Part shown: one piece after another, positions 1 through 7,432 of the stretch
Position numbering within the stretch: the stretch's first letter is position 1
Layout: each line of letters begins with the position of its first letter
Assembly (NCBI GenBank): GCA_050874385.1
Contig: JBNMKO010000055.1
Location: forward strand, 1-22,185
Source of the DNA: CAG-882 sp050874385
GTDB taxonomy: Bacteria; Bacillota; Clostridia; Lachnospirales; Lachnospiraceae
DNA: 22,185 nt
Direction of reading: 5' to 3'
Notes under the pieces: generated by a model
The model's input: only the letters and a program-made list of their open reading frames with translations
The model's database searches: none
Told to the model about the DNA's origin: nothing
Position numbers and translations under genes: made by a program

Positions 1-1547
1 CTTATACCGTTGTCAGCAAGGTAATTGTAAAGCTCATGTGAGTATGCGTTGAGCTCCTCGTCCTCATTCTTTACAGGAAGAATTACAGCCTGTACAGGTG
101 CAAGCCATAACGGAAGGTTGCCCTTTGTCTCCTCAAGAATGTAAGCCATAAATCTGTCAAGTGAGCCAAGGATTGCTCTGTGGAGAACAACAGGAGTCTT
201 TTTCTGACCGTCCTTGTCAACGTAAGTCAGGTTGAACTTAGCCGGAAGACAGAAATCAAGCTGGCATGTTGAAAGTGTGTACTCATTGCCGATAGCCGGC
301 TTAACATTTACATCGAGCTTAGGGCCGTAGAATGCTGCCTCGCCAATCTCCTCTGTGTACTCGATTCCGAGGTCGTTTAATACCTTTCTGAGAGCATTCT
401 CGGCGTTGTTCCACATCTCGTCGTCATCGTGGTACTTAACCTTGTCCTCCGGGTCTCTGAGTGAAAGAACACATCTGTAATCTGTAATTCCAAAATCCTT
501 GTATGTGTCAAATATAAGGTCAACCACCTTAGAGAACTCTGCCTCAATCTGCTCAGGTGTAACAAAAAGATGTGCATCATTCTGGCAGAAATGTCTGCCT
601 CTCTCAATTCCCTTTAAAGTACCGCTCGCCTCAAATCTGAAATCATGTGCAATCTCGCCAATTCTGATAGGCAAATCCTTGTAGGAGTGCATTTTGTTAG
701 CGTAAATCATCATGTGGTGAGGGCAGTTCATAGGTCTTAAAACGAATGACTCTCCCTCAACTTCCATAGCCGGGAACATGTTCTCCTTGTAGTGGTCCCA
801 GTGACCCGATGTCTTGTAAAGATTTACAGTGCCAACGCAAGGTGTCATAACGTGGAGATAGCCAAGCTTTCTCTCCTTAGCCTTGATGTAGTTCTCAAGC
901 TCCTGCCATACTGTGTAGCCCTTTGGCAAAAACATTGGAAGTCCACGTCCGATGAGGTCATCAGTCATAAAGATTTCCATCTCCTTGCCAATCTTTCTGT
1001 GGTCGCGCTCCTTAGCCTCCTCGAGTAACTTTAAGTGGTCCTCAAGCTCCTCCGGTGTAGGGAAACATACGCCGTATATTCTCTGCATAACGTGATTGTT
1101 TGCATCGCCCTTCCAATAAACACCTGAATACTTTACAAGCTTAAAATTCTTACAAAGCTTAGTGTTGTCAACGTGAGGTCCACGGCACAGGTCAGTGAAA
1201 TCGCCTTGGTCATAAACTGTTATGTTGCCGTCCTCAAGTCCTTCGATAAGGTCAAGCTTGTACATATCGTCCTTGAACATCTCAAGTGCCTCAGCCTTAG
1301 ATACCTCTCTTCTGAAAATCTTCTTGCCTTCCTTGCAGATTTTCTTCATTTCCTTCTCGATTGCAGCTATAACTTCATCGTTTACAGCCACATCTCCAAG
1401 GTCGATATCATAATAAAATCCTTCCTTTACAACAGGTCCTACCCAGAACTTTGCATTAGGATAAAGATGCTTTACTGCCTGTGCCATAACATGTGCGCAT
1501 GAATGGTTGAGTGTGTTCAGTCTCTCGTCTGCTTTAAAATCTACCAT
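1..1547 (-). CDS. thrS: Threonyl-tRNA synthetase, C-terminus cut by window edge
   Basis: Class II synthetase that charges tRNA-Thr in the cytoplasm. About 515 codons are visible. The protein starts MVDFKADERLNTLNHSCAH, so the editing-domain HxxxH appears almost at once, and DLCRGPH (with the editing Cys) follows. The catalytic core has RPMNCPHHM (zinc Cys), HDFRFEASGT (motif 2 area), FYGPKLDVNVK and LHRAILGSLDRF (motif 3). The anticodon-binding domain lies mostly beyond position 1. The N-terminal TGS domain of the E. coli-type enzyme is absent, so this is a short-form ThrRS. The start is supported by AAGGAG about 8 nt upstream (near 1556-1562). Expression is probably controlled by the T-box leader directly upstream. 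Identity is near certain; what lies beyond the left edge is unseen. Confidence 0.97.
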   Translation of the reverse strand, partial: MVDFKADERLNTLNHSCAHVMAQAVKHLYPNAKFWVGPVVKEGFYYDIDLGDVAVNDEVIAAIEKEMKKICKEGKKIFRREVSKAEALEMFKDDMYKLDLIEGLEDGNITVYDQGDFTDLCRGPHVDNTKLCKNFKLVKYSGVYWKGDANNHVMQRIYGVCFPTPEELEDHLKLLEEAKERDHRKIGKEMEIFMTDDLIGRGLPMFLPKGYTVWQELENYIKAKERKLGYLHVMTPCVGTVNLYKTSGHWDHYKENMFPAMEVEGESFVLRPMNCPHHMMIYANKMHSYKDLPIRIGEIAHDFRFEASGTLKGIERGRHFCQNDAHLFVTPEQIEAEFSKVVDLIFDTYKDFGITDYRCVLSLRDPEDKVKYHDDDEMWNNAENALRKVLNDLGIEYTEEIGEAAFYGPKLDVNVKPAIGNEYTLSTCQLDFCLPAKFNLTYVDKDGQKKTPVVLHRAILGSLDRFMAYILEETKGNLPLWLAPVQAVILPVKNEDEELNAYSHELYNYLADNGI

Positions 1548-1628
1548 TTTTAAAATCTCCTTTTTACTATAAGCAATTATATTTTCCGAATAGCTGCTCC
1601 CACAATCAGCAACTATTCCAAATACACA

Positions 1629-1959
1629 CAAAAAGCCCCCTATACAGTGGCTTTCCATCTGTATAAGGGGCGAATAAACTTATCCGCGGTTCCACCCTTA
1701 TTTATTTTCATTGAACTTATCTGCATCCCGATATTCACTCATATATTGATGCCTGCACATTGCCATGTAGCTTAATGCACCCACAATATGCTCAAAAATT
1801 ATGTCCACGAAAATATCTCATTGTGATTATAACGGTATCGCCGGGTCGTATTAAGACCGCTCGGAGGTGGTTTTCCCGAAACAGTATTCTAAGGCACTCG
1901 CACCAATATGCCTCTCTCTGTAAAAACCTTATCCCGGTACTCTTCTCGTCAACGCTTTA
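1629..1959 (-). promoter_or_regulatory. T-box riboswitch leader of thrS
   Basis: Read on the minus strand, the leader opens with a stem I typical of T-boxes (GACGAGAAGAGTAC at 1937-1950, followed by AGAGAGG). The specifier region reads GGGAAAACCACC, and ACC (Thr) at 1869-1871 sits in the expected codon position. The T-box core TGGAACCGCGG lies at about 1684-1694. A terminator follows: arms 1659-1670 and 1636-1647 (12 pairs, one G-U) and a U run at 1630-1634. Uncharged tRNA-Thr should pair with the T-box sequence and favour the antiterminator, allowing thrS transcription. The codon agrees with the gene downstream. Confidence 0.95.
1630..1670 (-). terminator. Regulated intrinsic terminator of the thrS T-box
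   Basis: CCCCTTATACAG (1659-1670) pairs with CTGTATAGGGGG (1636-1647) with one wobble pair, and CTTTTT follows. It overlaps the region downstream of the T-box core, so it is the switchable terminator of the leader rather than the end of the upstream gene. Confidence 0.9.
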
Positions 1960-1965
1960 TTGAAA

Positions 1966-1994
1966 AGTATATTTCAAAAAAATGTGCCTGTCAA
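1966..1994 (-). promoter_or_regulatory. Sigma-A-type promoter of thrS
   Basis: TTGACA at 1989-1994, a 17-nt spacer, then TATACT at 1966-1971, all on the minus strand. Transcription would start near 1959, just before stem I of the T-box. It lies only about 20 nt after the stop codon of the upstream lipoprotein gene. No separate terminator is visible between them, so read-through into the leader is possible. Confidence 0.85.
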
Positions 1995-2013
1995 CCCCGA
2001 ATTTTTTCTACTT

Positions 2014-4467
2014 TTACTCCTCGAGCATAAGTGTCATTCTGTCCTGCAATGCGTCCGCTGTCTGCTGTGCGTTCTGCGTTTTTGACATAAATGCGGTTAT
2101 CTCCCCCATGTATATCTTATAAGCCGGAGAGGAGCCGCCCTCCACAAATCCTATATTGTTCAGAATGTACCACAATTCCTCCCTGTCCTTGTCAGTGAGA
2201 GCATAGATGCTCACCGATACTCCGCCATCCCCGTCCTCTTTCATGCCAAGCATTGACTTCTCAACCGGATTGCCGTTGCTGTCCGTCATCACATTCCCGT
2301 CGGCATCCATACTGTATTGTCTCACAGATGCTTCATCGATAAGCGCATTTAGTTTTGGCAAATATATGGGAAACTGCGCTGTGAGTGCATTGCCGGATAT
2401 AAGATTATCAGCATTTTTTATCACATACTGCAAAAATTCCCATGCTCCATCCTTATTATCGCTTGCCACATTTATCGCAAAGCTGTTCGATGAGCTAAGT
2501 CCAAATGTAGTCTTGTCCCCTGTAGGATATCCAATGTACACCGGATTTTGTGTACCTATTATAGCCCTTATTTCCTGTGTCGAATACGGAAATATCAAGG
2601 TCTCATGCAGATAAATCTCGTCATTCTGCCAGTACACGGACTCGGCAATATTGCTCATCTGTACAGGCGGTTTATAATTTTCAAGCGCCTCCAAAAATTT
2701 GATAAATTCATCTGAATTAAAATGCGCCTGTCCATTCTCCCAGTCCAAAAGCCTGTCTTTTTCCCCAGCCCAGTATATAAGCGCCAAATCGGTGACATAA
2801 TTCTCGGTTGTGTACATATAATTAGTCAAAATCTTGTCATTTTTCTCAATCAGCCTGATAAATTCATCTATATTCCAATTCTCAGTGTCCCTAAGCTCGT
2901 CCCCTCCCACAATCACTCTTGGGTTAAATGTAACCGGAACCGCCACAAACTTTCCATTATAGGTATTTGCATCCACAACACTCGCAAGCAAATCCGCCGC
3001 CTTAATCCTGCTGTCATCCCTTTCCATAAGCTCATACAAATCCGTCAGATATCCGCTCGCCGCAAACTGTGCCAAGTCTATCATTTCTGTACTTATTATA
3101 TCCGGTCCGTTCTTTGAGGTCATGCTCGTGACAAACTGAGTGCTGTCCGCATACTCCTCAAGTTCAACCTGATATCTGCTGTTCGAGGCATTAAAAAACT
3201 TCACAATGGCATCATACGAATCGCTCATTCCCTTGTACACTGCAAGCTTTAATATCACCTTCTCTGAGCTTGTGACAACATCCGACTTATACAGGCTGGA
3301 TATGGAAATTCCATCCCTTGTAAGACTTGCACCAAAAACCGTTCCATCCTCGGCAATGCACACATCGTCAAACATTCCATTTCTGACACCCGCCGTATCC
3401 CAGTCGAACATACGCTCCACGGTGTTATCTTCCATGTCAAAATCATACGCCGACTTCTGTGTCCACAATATATTCTCATTTTTACAGCTATATATCCTCG
3501 CCGAACCCACCGAACTGTCAAGCGGCATATTTATAATTTTGTCCGCACCTTCATTTATATTGTATTTTGCAAGCATCTGCTCATCCGATGTCTTGTAAAT
3601 CCAGCTCACACATTCCCTGCCGTCACAGACAATATTCCCAACGGAATAGTCAAGCACCACTTTGTCAAGCATCCTGCCATCGTCGGCAAAAAAACACAGC
3701 ACCGTCTTTTTGCCGCTGTCAGAACCCATGCAATATATTGTACCGTTCTCCGACTCAAATCCATAGAATTTATTCATGTACCCGGAAGAATCCTCGCCCG
3801 CAATCACTTCATCCGTCTGATTTACCATATCCGTTATATCGTCTATTATAGCAAAATTCATATTTTCATCAATATAGACCGACTTGAACAGGTTTGTGCC
3901 ATCCTCCTGCTTAACCGATGCGAACACCATCGCGCCATTTTTATATGCACAAGGTTTGCTGTAATTCACTCCCATAAGTTCAGGTGAACTTATGTAATAT
4001 TCATATTCTCTCAGATTATCGTCTTTTTTCTCGGAACTCCCCATAAATAAGTTGTTGATATCATCGAGCTTTCTGATGTCATCATAACTTATAAACCCAA
4101 TTCTTGTATGATGTCCCTCAGCCTCTAAATCAACAGAAACACTATAATACACTCCATTCGCGCCAAGACACCATTCATTGTCAAACAGACTTTCGTTCTG
4201 TTCAAGCAAAATATCGCGCTGTGCGGTGTAATAATAATATGTCGCTTCCGGCTCAAGGGCAACTATACTATCACCTCCCGATGAGCCCGCACTGCTGCCA
4301 GATGTACCCGAAGCCTGCCCGGCAACATCGCCCATAGAACTTTTATCTCCCGCTGTAATTTCAAAATTCGTGCCTTCTCCAATTTCACCATTATTTGCCT
4401 TACATGCACTGCACTGAAAAATCATCACCGCCGCAGCGCCAAATAAAATACACCTGAAAAACCTCAT
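2014..4467 (-). CDS. Solute-binding lipoprotein with extra N-terminal region
   Basis: 817-residue protein. The start at 4467 is chosen because GGAGGT lies 4 nt upstream and a signal peptide follows at once (MRFFRCILFGAAAVMIFQ, then CSAC); Cys22 is the likely lipidated residue. A longer in-frame start at 4518 would bury the signal. Residues about 25-50 are a Gly/Ser-rich linker. Residues about 60-405 contain repeated strand-turn units such as ENGTIYCMGSD and AEDGTVFGAS, suggestive of a beta-propeller. From about residue 408 the sequence resembles family 1 extracellular solute-binding proteins of ABC importers (LAVYKGMSDSYDAIVKFFNA, GPDIISTEMIDLAQFAASG, SFAINVASDNKDGAWEFLQY). No permease or ATPase gene is adjacent, so its transporter partner is unknown. 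The usual ligands of such proteins are sugars, but the ligand here cannot be read from the sequence. Confidence 0.85.
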   Translation of the reverse strand: MRFFRCILFGAAAVMIFQCSACKANNGEIGEGTNFEITAGDKSSMGDVAGQASGTSGSSAGSSGGDSIVALEPEATYYYYTAQRDILLEQNESLFDNEWCLGANGVYYSVSVDLEAEGHHTRIGFISYDDIRKLDDINNLFMGSSEKKDDNLREYEYYISSPELMGVNYSKPCAYKNGAMVFASVKQEDGTNLFKSVYIDENMNFAIIDDITDMVNQTDEVIAGEDSSGYMNKFYGFESENGTIYCMGSDSGKKTVLCFFADDGRMLDKVVLDYSVGNIVCDGRECVSWIYKTSDEQMLAKYNINEGADKIINMPLDSSVGSARIYSCKNENILWTQKSAYDFDMEDNTVERMFDWDTAGVRNGMFDDVCIAEDGTVFGASLTRDGISISSLYKSDVVTSSEKVILKLAVYKGMSDSYDAIVKFFNASNSRYQVELEEYADSTQFVTSMTSKNGPDIISTEMIDLAQFAASGYLTDLYELMERDDSRIKAADLLASVVDANTYNGKFVAVPVTFNPRVIVGGDELRDTENWNIDEFIRLIEKNDKILTNYMYTTENYVTDLALIYWAGEKDRLLDWENGQAHFNSDEFIKFLEALENYKPPVQMSNIAESVYWQNDEIYLHETLIFPYSTQEIRAIIGTQNPVYIGYPTGDKTTFGLSSSNSFAINVASDNKDGAWEFLQYVIKNADNLISGNALTAQFPIYLPKLNALIDEASVRQYSMDADGNVMTDSNGNPVEKSMLGMKEDGDGGVSVSIYALTDKDREELWYILNNIGFVEGGSSPAYKIYMGEITAFMSKTQNAQQTADALQDRMTLMLEE

Positions 4468-4516
4468 ATTAACCTCCATTCTGCCGCAAATTGGCGGCAC
4501 AAATAGTAGTGTGAAC

Positions 4517-4552
4517 AACTTATAAAATTGTTATAATATTGTCAAACAATAT
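4517..4552 (-). promoter_or_regulatory. Possible promoter and operator of the solute-binding lipoprotein gene
   Basis: On the minus strand TTGACA lies at 4540-4545. The -10 is imperfect: TATAAG after 15 nt or TAAGTT after 17 nt. The -35 is embedded in a perfect inverted repeat, ATATTGT-CAA-ACAATAT (4536-4552), which could be an operator. The leader to the start codon would be about 45 nt. The inverted repeat is a direct observation; its role is inferred. Confidence 0.4.
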
Positions 4553-4592
4553 AATAACATATACCACCACACAAAAGGTTACAGGAGTATTA

Positions 4593-4630
4593 CAAAACGG
4601 CGGAACAGGTATCAAAACCTATTCCGCCGT
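4593..4630 (-). terminator. Intrinsic terminator after the icd-HAD pair
   Basis: Arms 4597-4610 and 4617-4630 pair over 14 positions around a 6-nt loop. The one imperfect position is a G-U pair on the minus strand but a C-A mismatch on the plus strand. A short U run follows on the minus strand (GTTTTG). It lies about 44 nt past the stop of the HAD gene. Confidence 0.8.
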
Positions 4631-4673
4631 TATTATTTTACGTTGTTATTTTAATCATTTTTAATCACATATC

Positions 4674-5459
4674 TTATATGTTCAGCCCTAGTATCTGCCT
4701 GCGTATAGTCCCCATGACATCATCCGTGACATAACCTGCTGCCGCTCTCACCGTCTCCGGCGCGTAGTTCATGGCATAACCGTAAGCCACAGCTTTTAAA
4801 AGCTTGATGTCATTGCCGCCATCGCCAAATGCCATAACCTCATCCATGCCGATGCCGTACTTGCTGCACAGCGCATTAACTCCCGACACCTTGCATATTC
4901 CGTCGGCTACAAATTCCATCCAGTTGTTGGCATTGTACACAAGCTCGAAAGTGTCCGCCCATCTTTTCTCAAAATGATGGCTACACAGCTCAACGCCATT
5001 TTTTGCATACACAGAAAGCTTCAAAAAATCATCATCTATGCTGTCAATATTATCTACAAGCACTATGCTGTCACCATACTTGTCAACGATAAAATTCTCA
5101 TAGCCGCGCGTCTTTGGACGCACATAGAGCTTTTCGCGCCCGTACAGAAGGAACTCGCACCCCTCCGTGTATGTAATGTCATTTGCAAGCGCCATAACTT
5201 TGTCCCTGTCCATGGAATTAATCTCAAGCACATTCCCGTCTGCTATCGTCATAGCACCGTCACTGCACACAAAATTCATCTTATCTTTCACCGGCGCAAA
5301 AAGCCTGTAGAGGTCTCCGTAACCTCTGCCGCTTGCCGCTGCAAAGTGTATTCCGCGCTCATAAAGTGCATCCACCACTTCAAACACACTCTTGTCAAAC
5401 GCACCCTCTCCTTTTGCCAGAAGAGTTCCGTCGACATCACTCAATATAAGCTTAATCAT
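4674..5459 (-). CDS. HAD-superfamily Cof-type phosphatase
   Basis: 261-residue cytoplasmic hydrolase of the Cof/YbiV-like group of HAD phosphatases, which usually act on sugar phosphates or related small phosphoesters. Motif I is LSDVDGTLL (residues about 5-13, nucleophile and acid/base Asp), motif II is AASGRG, and motif IV is AFGDGGNDIKLL near residue 225. The middle is a C2-type cap. The ATG at 5459 is preferred: the longer reading starts with TTG at 5498 inside icd and adds 13 non-homologous-looking residues before the strand carrying motif I. The ribosome site is weak (AAAGGCAG, then GGTG), so translation may be coupled to icd, whose stop is 22 nt upstream. The substrate is unknown. Confidence 0.88.
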   Translation of the reverse strand: MIKLILSDVDGTLLAKGEGAFDKSVFEVVDALYERGIHFAAASGRGYGDLYRLFAPVKDKMNFVCSDGAMTIADGNVLEINSMDRDKVMALANDITYTEGCEFLLYGREKLYVRPKTRGYENFIVDKYGDSIVLVDNIDSIDDDFLKLSVYAKNGVELCSHHFEKRWADTFELVYNANNWMEFVADGICKVSGVNALCSKYGIGMDEVMAFGDGGNDIKLLKAVAYGYAMNYAPETVRAAAGYVTDDVMGTIRRQILGLNI

Positions 5460-5481
5460 AATCCGTACACCGCTGCCTTTT

Positions 5482-6690
5482 TTACAACATAGCCTCAAGT
5501 GTTGCGCGGATTGCCTTTATGAAATCTGTGCTGTTTAAAGTCTTTGCATCCTTGATTGATGTGATAAGTGCGAGGTCGCCCGTCATCTGTCCGCCCTCAA
5601 CGGTGTCGATTGTTGCCTTCTCAAGCTTGTCGGCAAACTGGACAAGTGCATCTATTCCGTCAAGTTCTCCTCTCTTTCTTAACGCTCCAGTCCATGCAAA
5701 TATAGTCGCTATAGGGTTGGTTGATGTCTGCTCTCCCTTGAGATATCTGTAATAATGGCGCTGTACAGTTCCGTGTGCAGCCTCGTACTCATAATAGCCC
5801 TGCGGGGACACAAGAACAGATGTCATCATTGAGAGTGAACCGAATGCTGTCGCAACCATGTCGCTCATGACATCGCCGTCATAGTTCTTACATGCCCAGA
5901 TATAACCGCCCTCTGAGCGGATAACTCTTGCCACGGCATCATCAATAAGTGTGTAGAAGTACTCTATGCCTGCCTCCTTGAATTTTTCCTTGTATTCATT
6001 CTCAAAAATTTCTGCAAAAATATCCTTAAATGTGTGGTCATATTTCTTGGAGATAGTGTCCTTTGTGGCAAACCATACATCCTGCTTGGTGTCGAGTGCG
6101 TAGTTAAAACAGCTTCTCGCAAAGCTCTCAATGGACGCATCGACATTGTGCATACCCTGTATAACACCTGAACCCTTGAACTCATGTATAAGCTCTCTCT
6201 TCTCATTTCCCTCTGTGTCGGTGTAGACAAGCTCTGCCTTTCCAGCTCCCGGAACCTTCATCTCGACTGCCTTGTAAACGTCGCCGTAAGCATGTCTTGC
6301 GATTGTTATAGGCTTCTTCCAGTTCTTTACAAGCGGCTCAACACCCTTGACGATGATAGGTGCACGGAATACTGTTCCATCAAGGATTGAACGGATTGTG
6401 CCGTTAGGGCTCTTCCACATCTCCTTGAGATTGTACTCCGTCATTCTGGCTGCGTTAGGTGTGATGGTAGCGCACTTAACCGCAACACCATACTTTTTGG
6501 TAGCCATGGCTGCATCCACAGTAACCTTGTCATCTGTCTCATTTCTGTACTCAAGACCCAAATCATAGTATTCTGTGTTGAGGTCGATAAAAGGAAGCAA
6601 AAGCTCCTCCTTAATCTCCTTCCAAAGCACTCTTGTCATCTCATCTCCGTCCATCTCGACGAGTGGTGTAGTCATCTTAATCTTATCCAT
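5482..6690 (-). CDS. icd: Isocitrate dehydrogenase, NADP type
   Basis: 402-residue enzyme converting isocitrate to 2-oxoglutarate and CO2, supplying 2-oxoglutarate for glutamate synthesis. It belongs to the eukaryote-like homodimeric group: EMDGDEMTRVLWKEIK at the N-terminus, the substrate loop SPNGTIRSILDGTVFRAPI, metal-binding Asp residues in NYDGDVMSDM, and the cofactor region HGTVQRHYYRYLKG followed by TSTNPIATIFAWTGAL. The length is usual for the group. The start at 6690 has GGAGG 6 nt upstream; the ATG four codons earlier overlaps that ribosome site. It heads a two-gene unit with the HAD phosphatase. Confidence 0.96.
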   Translation of the reverse strand: MDKIKMTTPLVEMDGDEMTRVLWKEIKEELLLPFIDLNTEYYDLGLEYRNETDDKVTVDAAMATKKYGVAVKCATITPNAARMTEYNLKEMWKSPNGTIRSILDGTVFRAPIIVKGVEPLVKNWKKPITIARHAYGDVYKAVEMKVPGAGKAELVYTDTEGNEKRELIHEFKGSGVIQGMHNVDASIESFARSCFNYALDTKQDVWFATKDTISKKYDHTFKDIFAEIFENEYKEKFKEAGIEYFYTLIDDAVARVIRSEGGYIWACKNYDGDVMSDMVATAFGSLSMMTSVLVSPQGYYEYEAAHGTVQRHYYRYLKGEQTSTNPIATIFAWTGALRKRGELDGIDALVQFADKLEKATIDTVEGGQMTGDLALITSIKDAKTLNSTDFIKAIRATLEAML

Positions 6691-6752
6691 AAAGTCCTCC
6701 ATCTGCGCATGTTAACCACGGCTAATTATTTGTACTACATTTTGCTTCTTGT

Positions 6753-6781
6753 ATCATACAATATGATTGCCGAAAAAACAA
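6753..6781 (-). promoter_or_regulatory. Probable promoter of icd
   Basis: Minus-strand TTGTTT at 6776-6781, a 17-nt spacer, then TATGAT at 6753-6758. The -10 matches 5 of 6 positions and the -35 is weaker. The untranslated leader would be about 55 nt. Assigned by eye only. Confidence 0.5.
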
Positions 6782-6973
6782 GAGAGGATTTGGCAGTTTA
6801 TGAACCAATCAAGACGGTTACCCTATCTTGAATACTCCATTTTTATATATCACTATAAATGAAGAAATTTAAAATATTACACAAATTTTAATTCAAACAA
6901 ATATCCGTTATTTCTGCGCAGTTTTTCATAATTACTCATTTAAAAAACACCATATTCAATATTATTTATTTTT

Positions 6974-7004
6974 TTGTAACACATTCCTCCTTAAATCATA
7001 TTAT
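6974..7004 (+). promoter_or_regulatory. Promoter-like site before the Cys/Gly-rich gene
   Basis: TATTAT at 6999-7004 with TTGTAA at 6974-6979 gives a sigma-A-like pair with a long 19-nt spacer. The same bases also resemble a sporulation sigma-K site: AC at 6979-6980, 16 nt, then CATATTATG against the known consensus CATANNNTA. Either reading places transcription start near 7010, with the GGAGG at 7023-7027 in a short leader. The choice between them is not settled by the sequence. Confidence 0.4.
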
Positions 7005-7035
7005 GAAGTGTATAAAGTTTTTGGAGGAAACAATA

Positions 7036-7308
7036 GTGAGCGATTTGGCAGCAACAAACTGCGGATGCAATGGCGGATGCGGCGGATGTGGAGGTTCCAA
7101 CAACGGAGGATGCAACAGCTGCAATATTATCATTTGGATAATCCTTCTCTCCTGTCTTTGCGGTAATGGCAACGGAACAGGTCTTTCCAATGTTTTCGGC
7201 TGTGGAAACGGCGATGACTGTGGATGTGGCGGCGGATGCGGCAACAACAGCTGCATATGGCTAATTCTCATCCTCTTATTCTGTGGCGGCGGATGCGGTT
7301 GCTTCTGA
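7036..7308 (+). CDS. Cys/Gly-rich small protein (HCB-type), function unknown
   Basis: 90 residues with 16 Cys and 25 Gly. The GTG start at 7036 is chosen because GGAGG lies 8 nt upstream; the ATG at 7003 has no ribosome site. The protein begins MSDLAATNCGCNGGCGG. It contains two similar units, each a Gly/Cys-rich stretch, an SC pair, and a short hydrophobic run: NIIIWIILL at 30-38 and IWLILILLF at 74-82, each followed by Cys and Gly. The pattern resembles bacterial proteins databases label 'chorion class high-cysteine protein', a name carried over from insect eggshell proteins; no role is established to my knowledge. Hydrophobic runs of 9 residues are short for a membrane span. Cross-linked surface or spore-layer material, metal binding or a secreted peptide are all possible. 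Its own terminator follows. Confidence 0.8.
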   Translation: MSDLAATNCGCNGGCGGCGGSNNGGCNSCNIIIWIILLSCLCGNGNGTGLSNVFGCGNGDDCGCGGGCGNNSCIWLILILLFCGGGCGCF

Positions 7309-7323
7309 TAGGAAGCATGTACC

Positions 7324-7356
7324 AAAAGCAGGGGTATTATTTGCCCCTGCTTTTTT
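7324..7356 (+). terminator. Intrinsic terminator after the Cys/Gly-rich gene
   Basis: AAAAGCAGGGG (7324-7334) pairs with CCCCTGCTTTT (7344-7354) around a 9-nt loop, and the T run continues to 7356. It separates this gene from the proline-rich gene, so the two are probably transcribed at least partly independently. Confidence 0.88.
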
Positions 7357-7432
7357 AATTTTTAAAGAATATTTTTTACATGCAATCATATAATCTAATG
7401 ATAACAAGCATTTTACATAAAGGACAACACTA

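Larger units (their letters stand above)
6691..7035. other. AT-rich divergent intergenic region between icd and the Cys-rich gene
   Basis: 345 bases without a convincing gene. The left part carries the icd promoter (minus). The right end carries a promoter-like site for the plus-strand gene at 7036. The middle (about 6800-6980) is very AT-rich with short A and T runs. No hairpin with a U run, riboswitch core or tRNA was recognised. Confidence 0.6.

Noticed and set aside
1683..1697. tRNA-like GGTTCC sequence
   Set aside because: It is the T-box core (minus strand), not a tRNA arm; no cloverleaf surrounds it.
1760..1963. 67-residue plus-strand frame
   Set aside because: It lies entirely inside the minus-strand T-box leader, whose RNA structure explains the sequence.
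2207..4337. Several plus-strand frames of 77-135 residues
   Set aside because: They are antisense shadows of the continuous lipoprotein gene and lack ribosome sites and motifs.
4468..4518. Upstream start for the solute-binding lipoprotein
   Set aside because: It would place 17 residues before the signal peptide and overlaps the ribosome site and leader.
7003..7035. ATG at 7003 as start of the Cys-rich gene
   Set aside because: It has no ribosome site, and the GGAGG at 7023 fits the GTG at 7036; the ATG also overlaps the promoter-like site.
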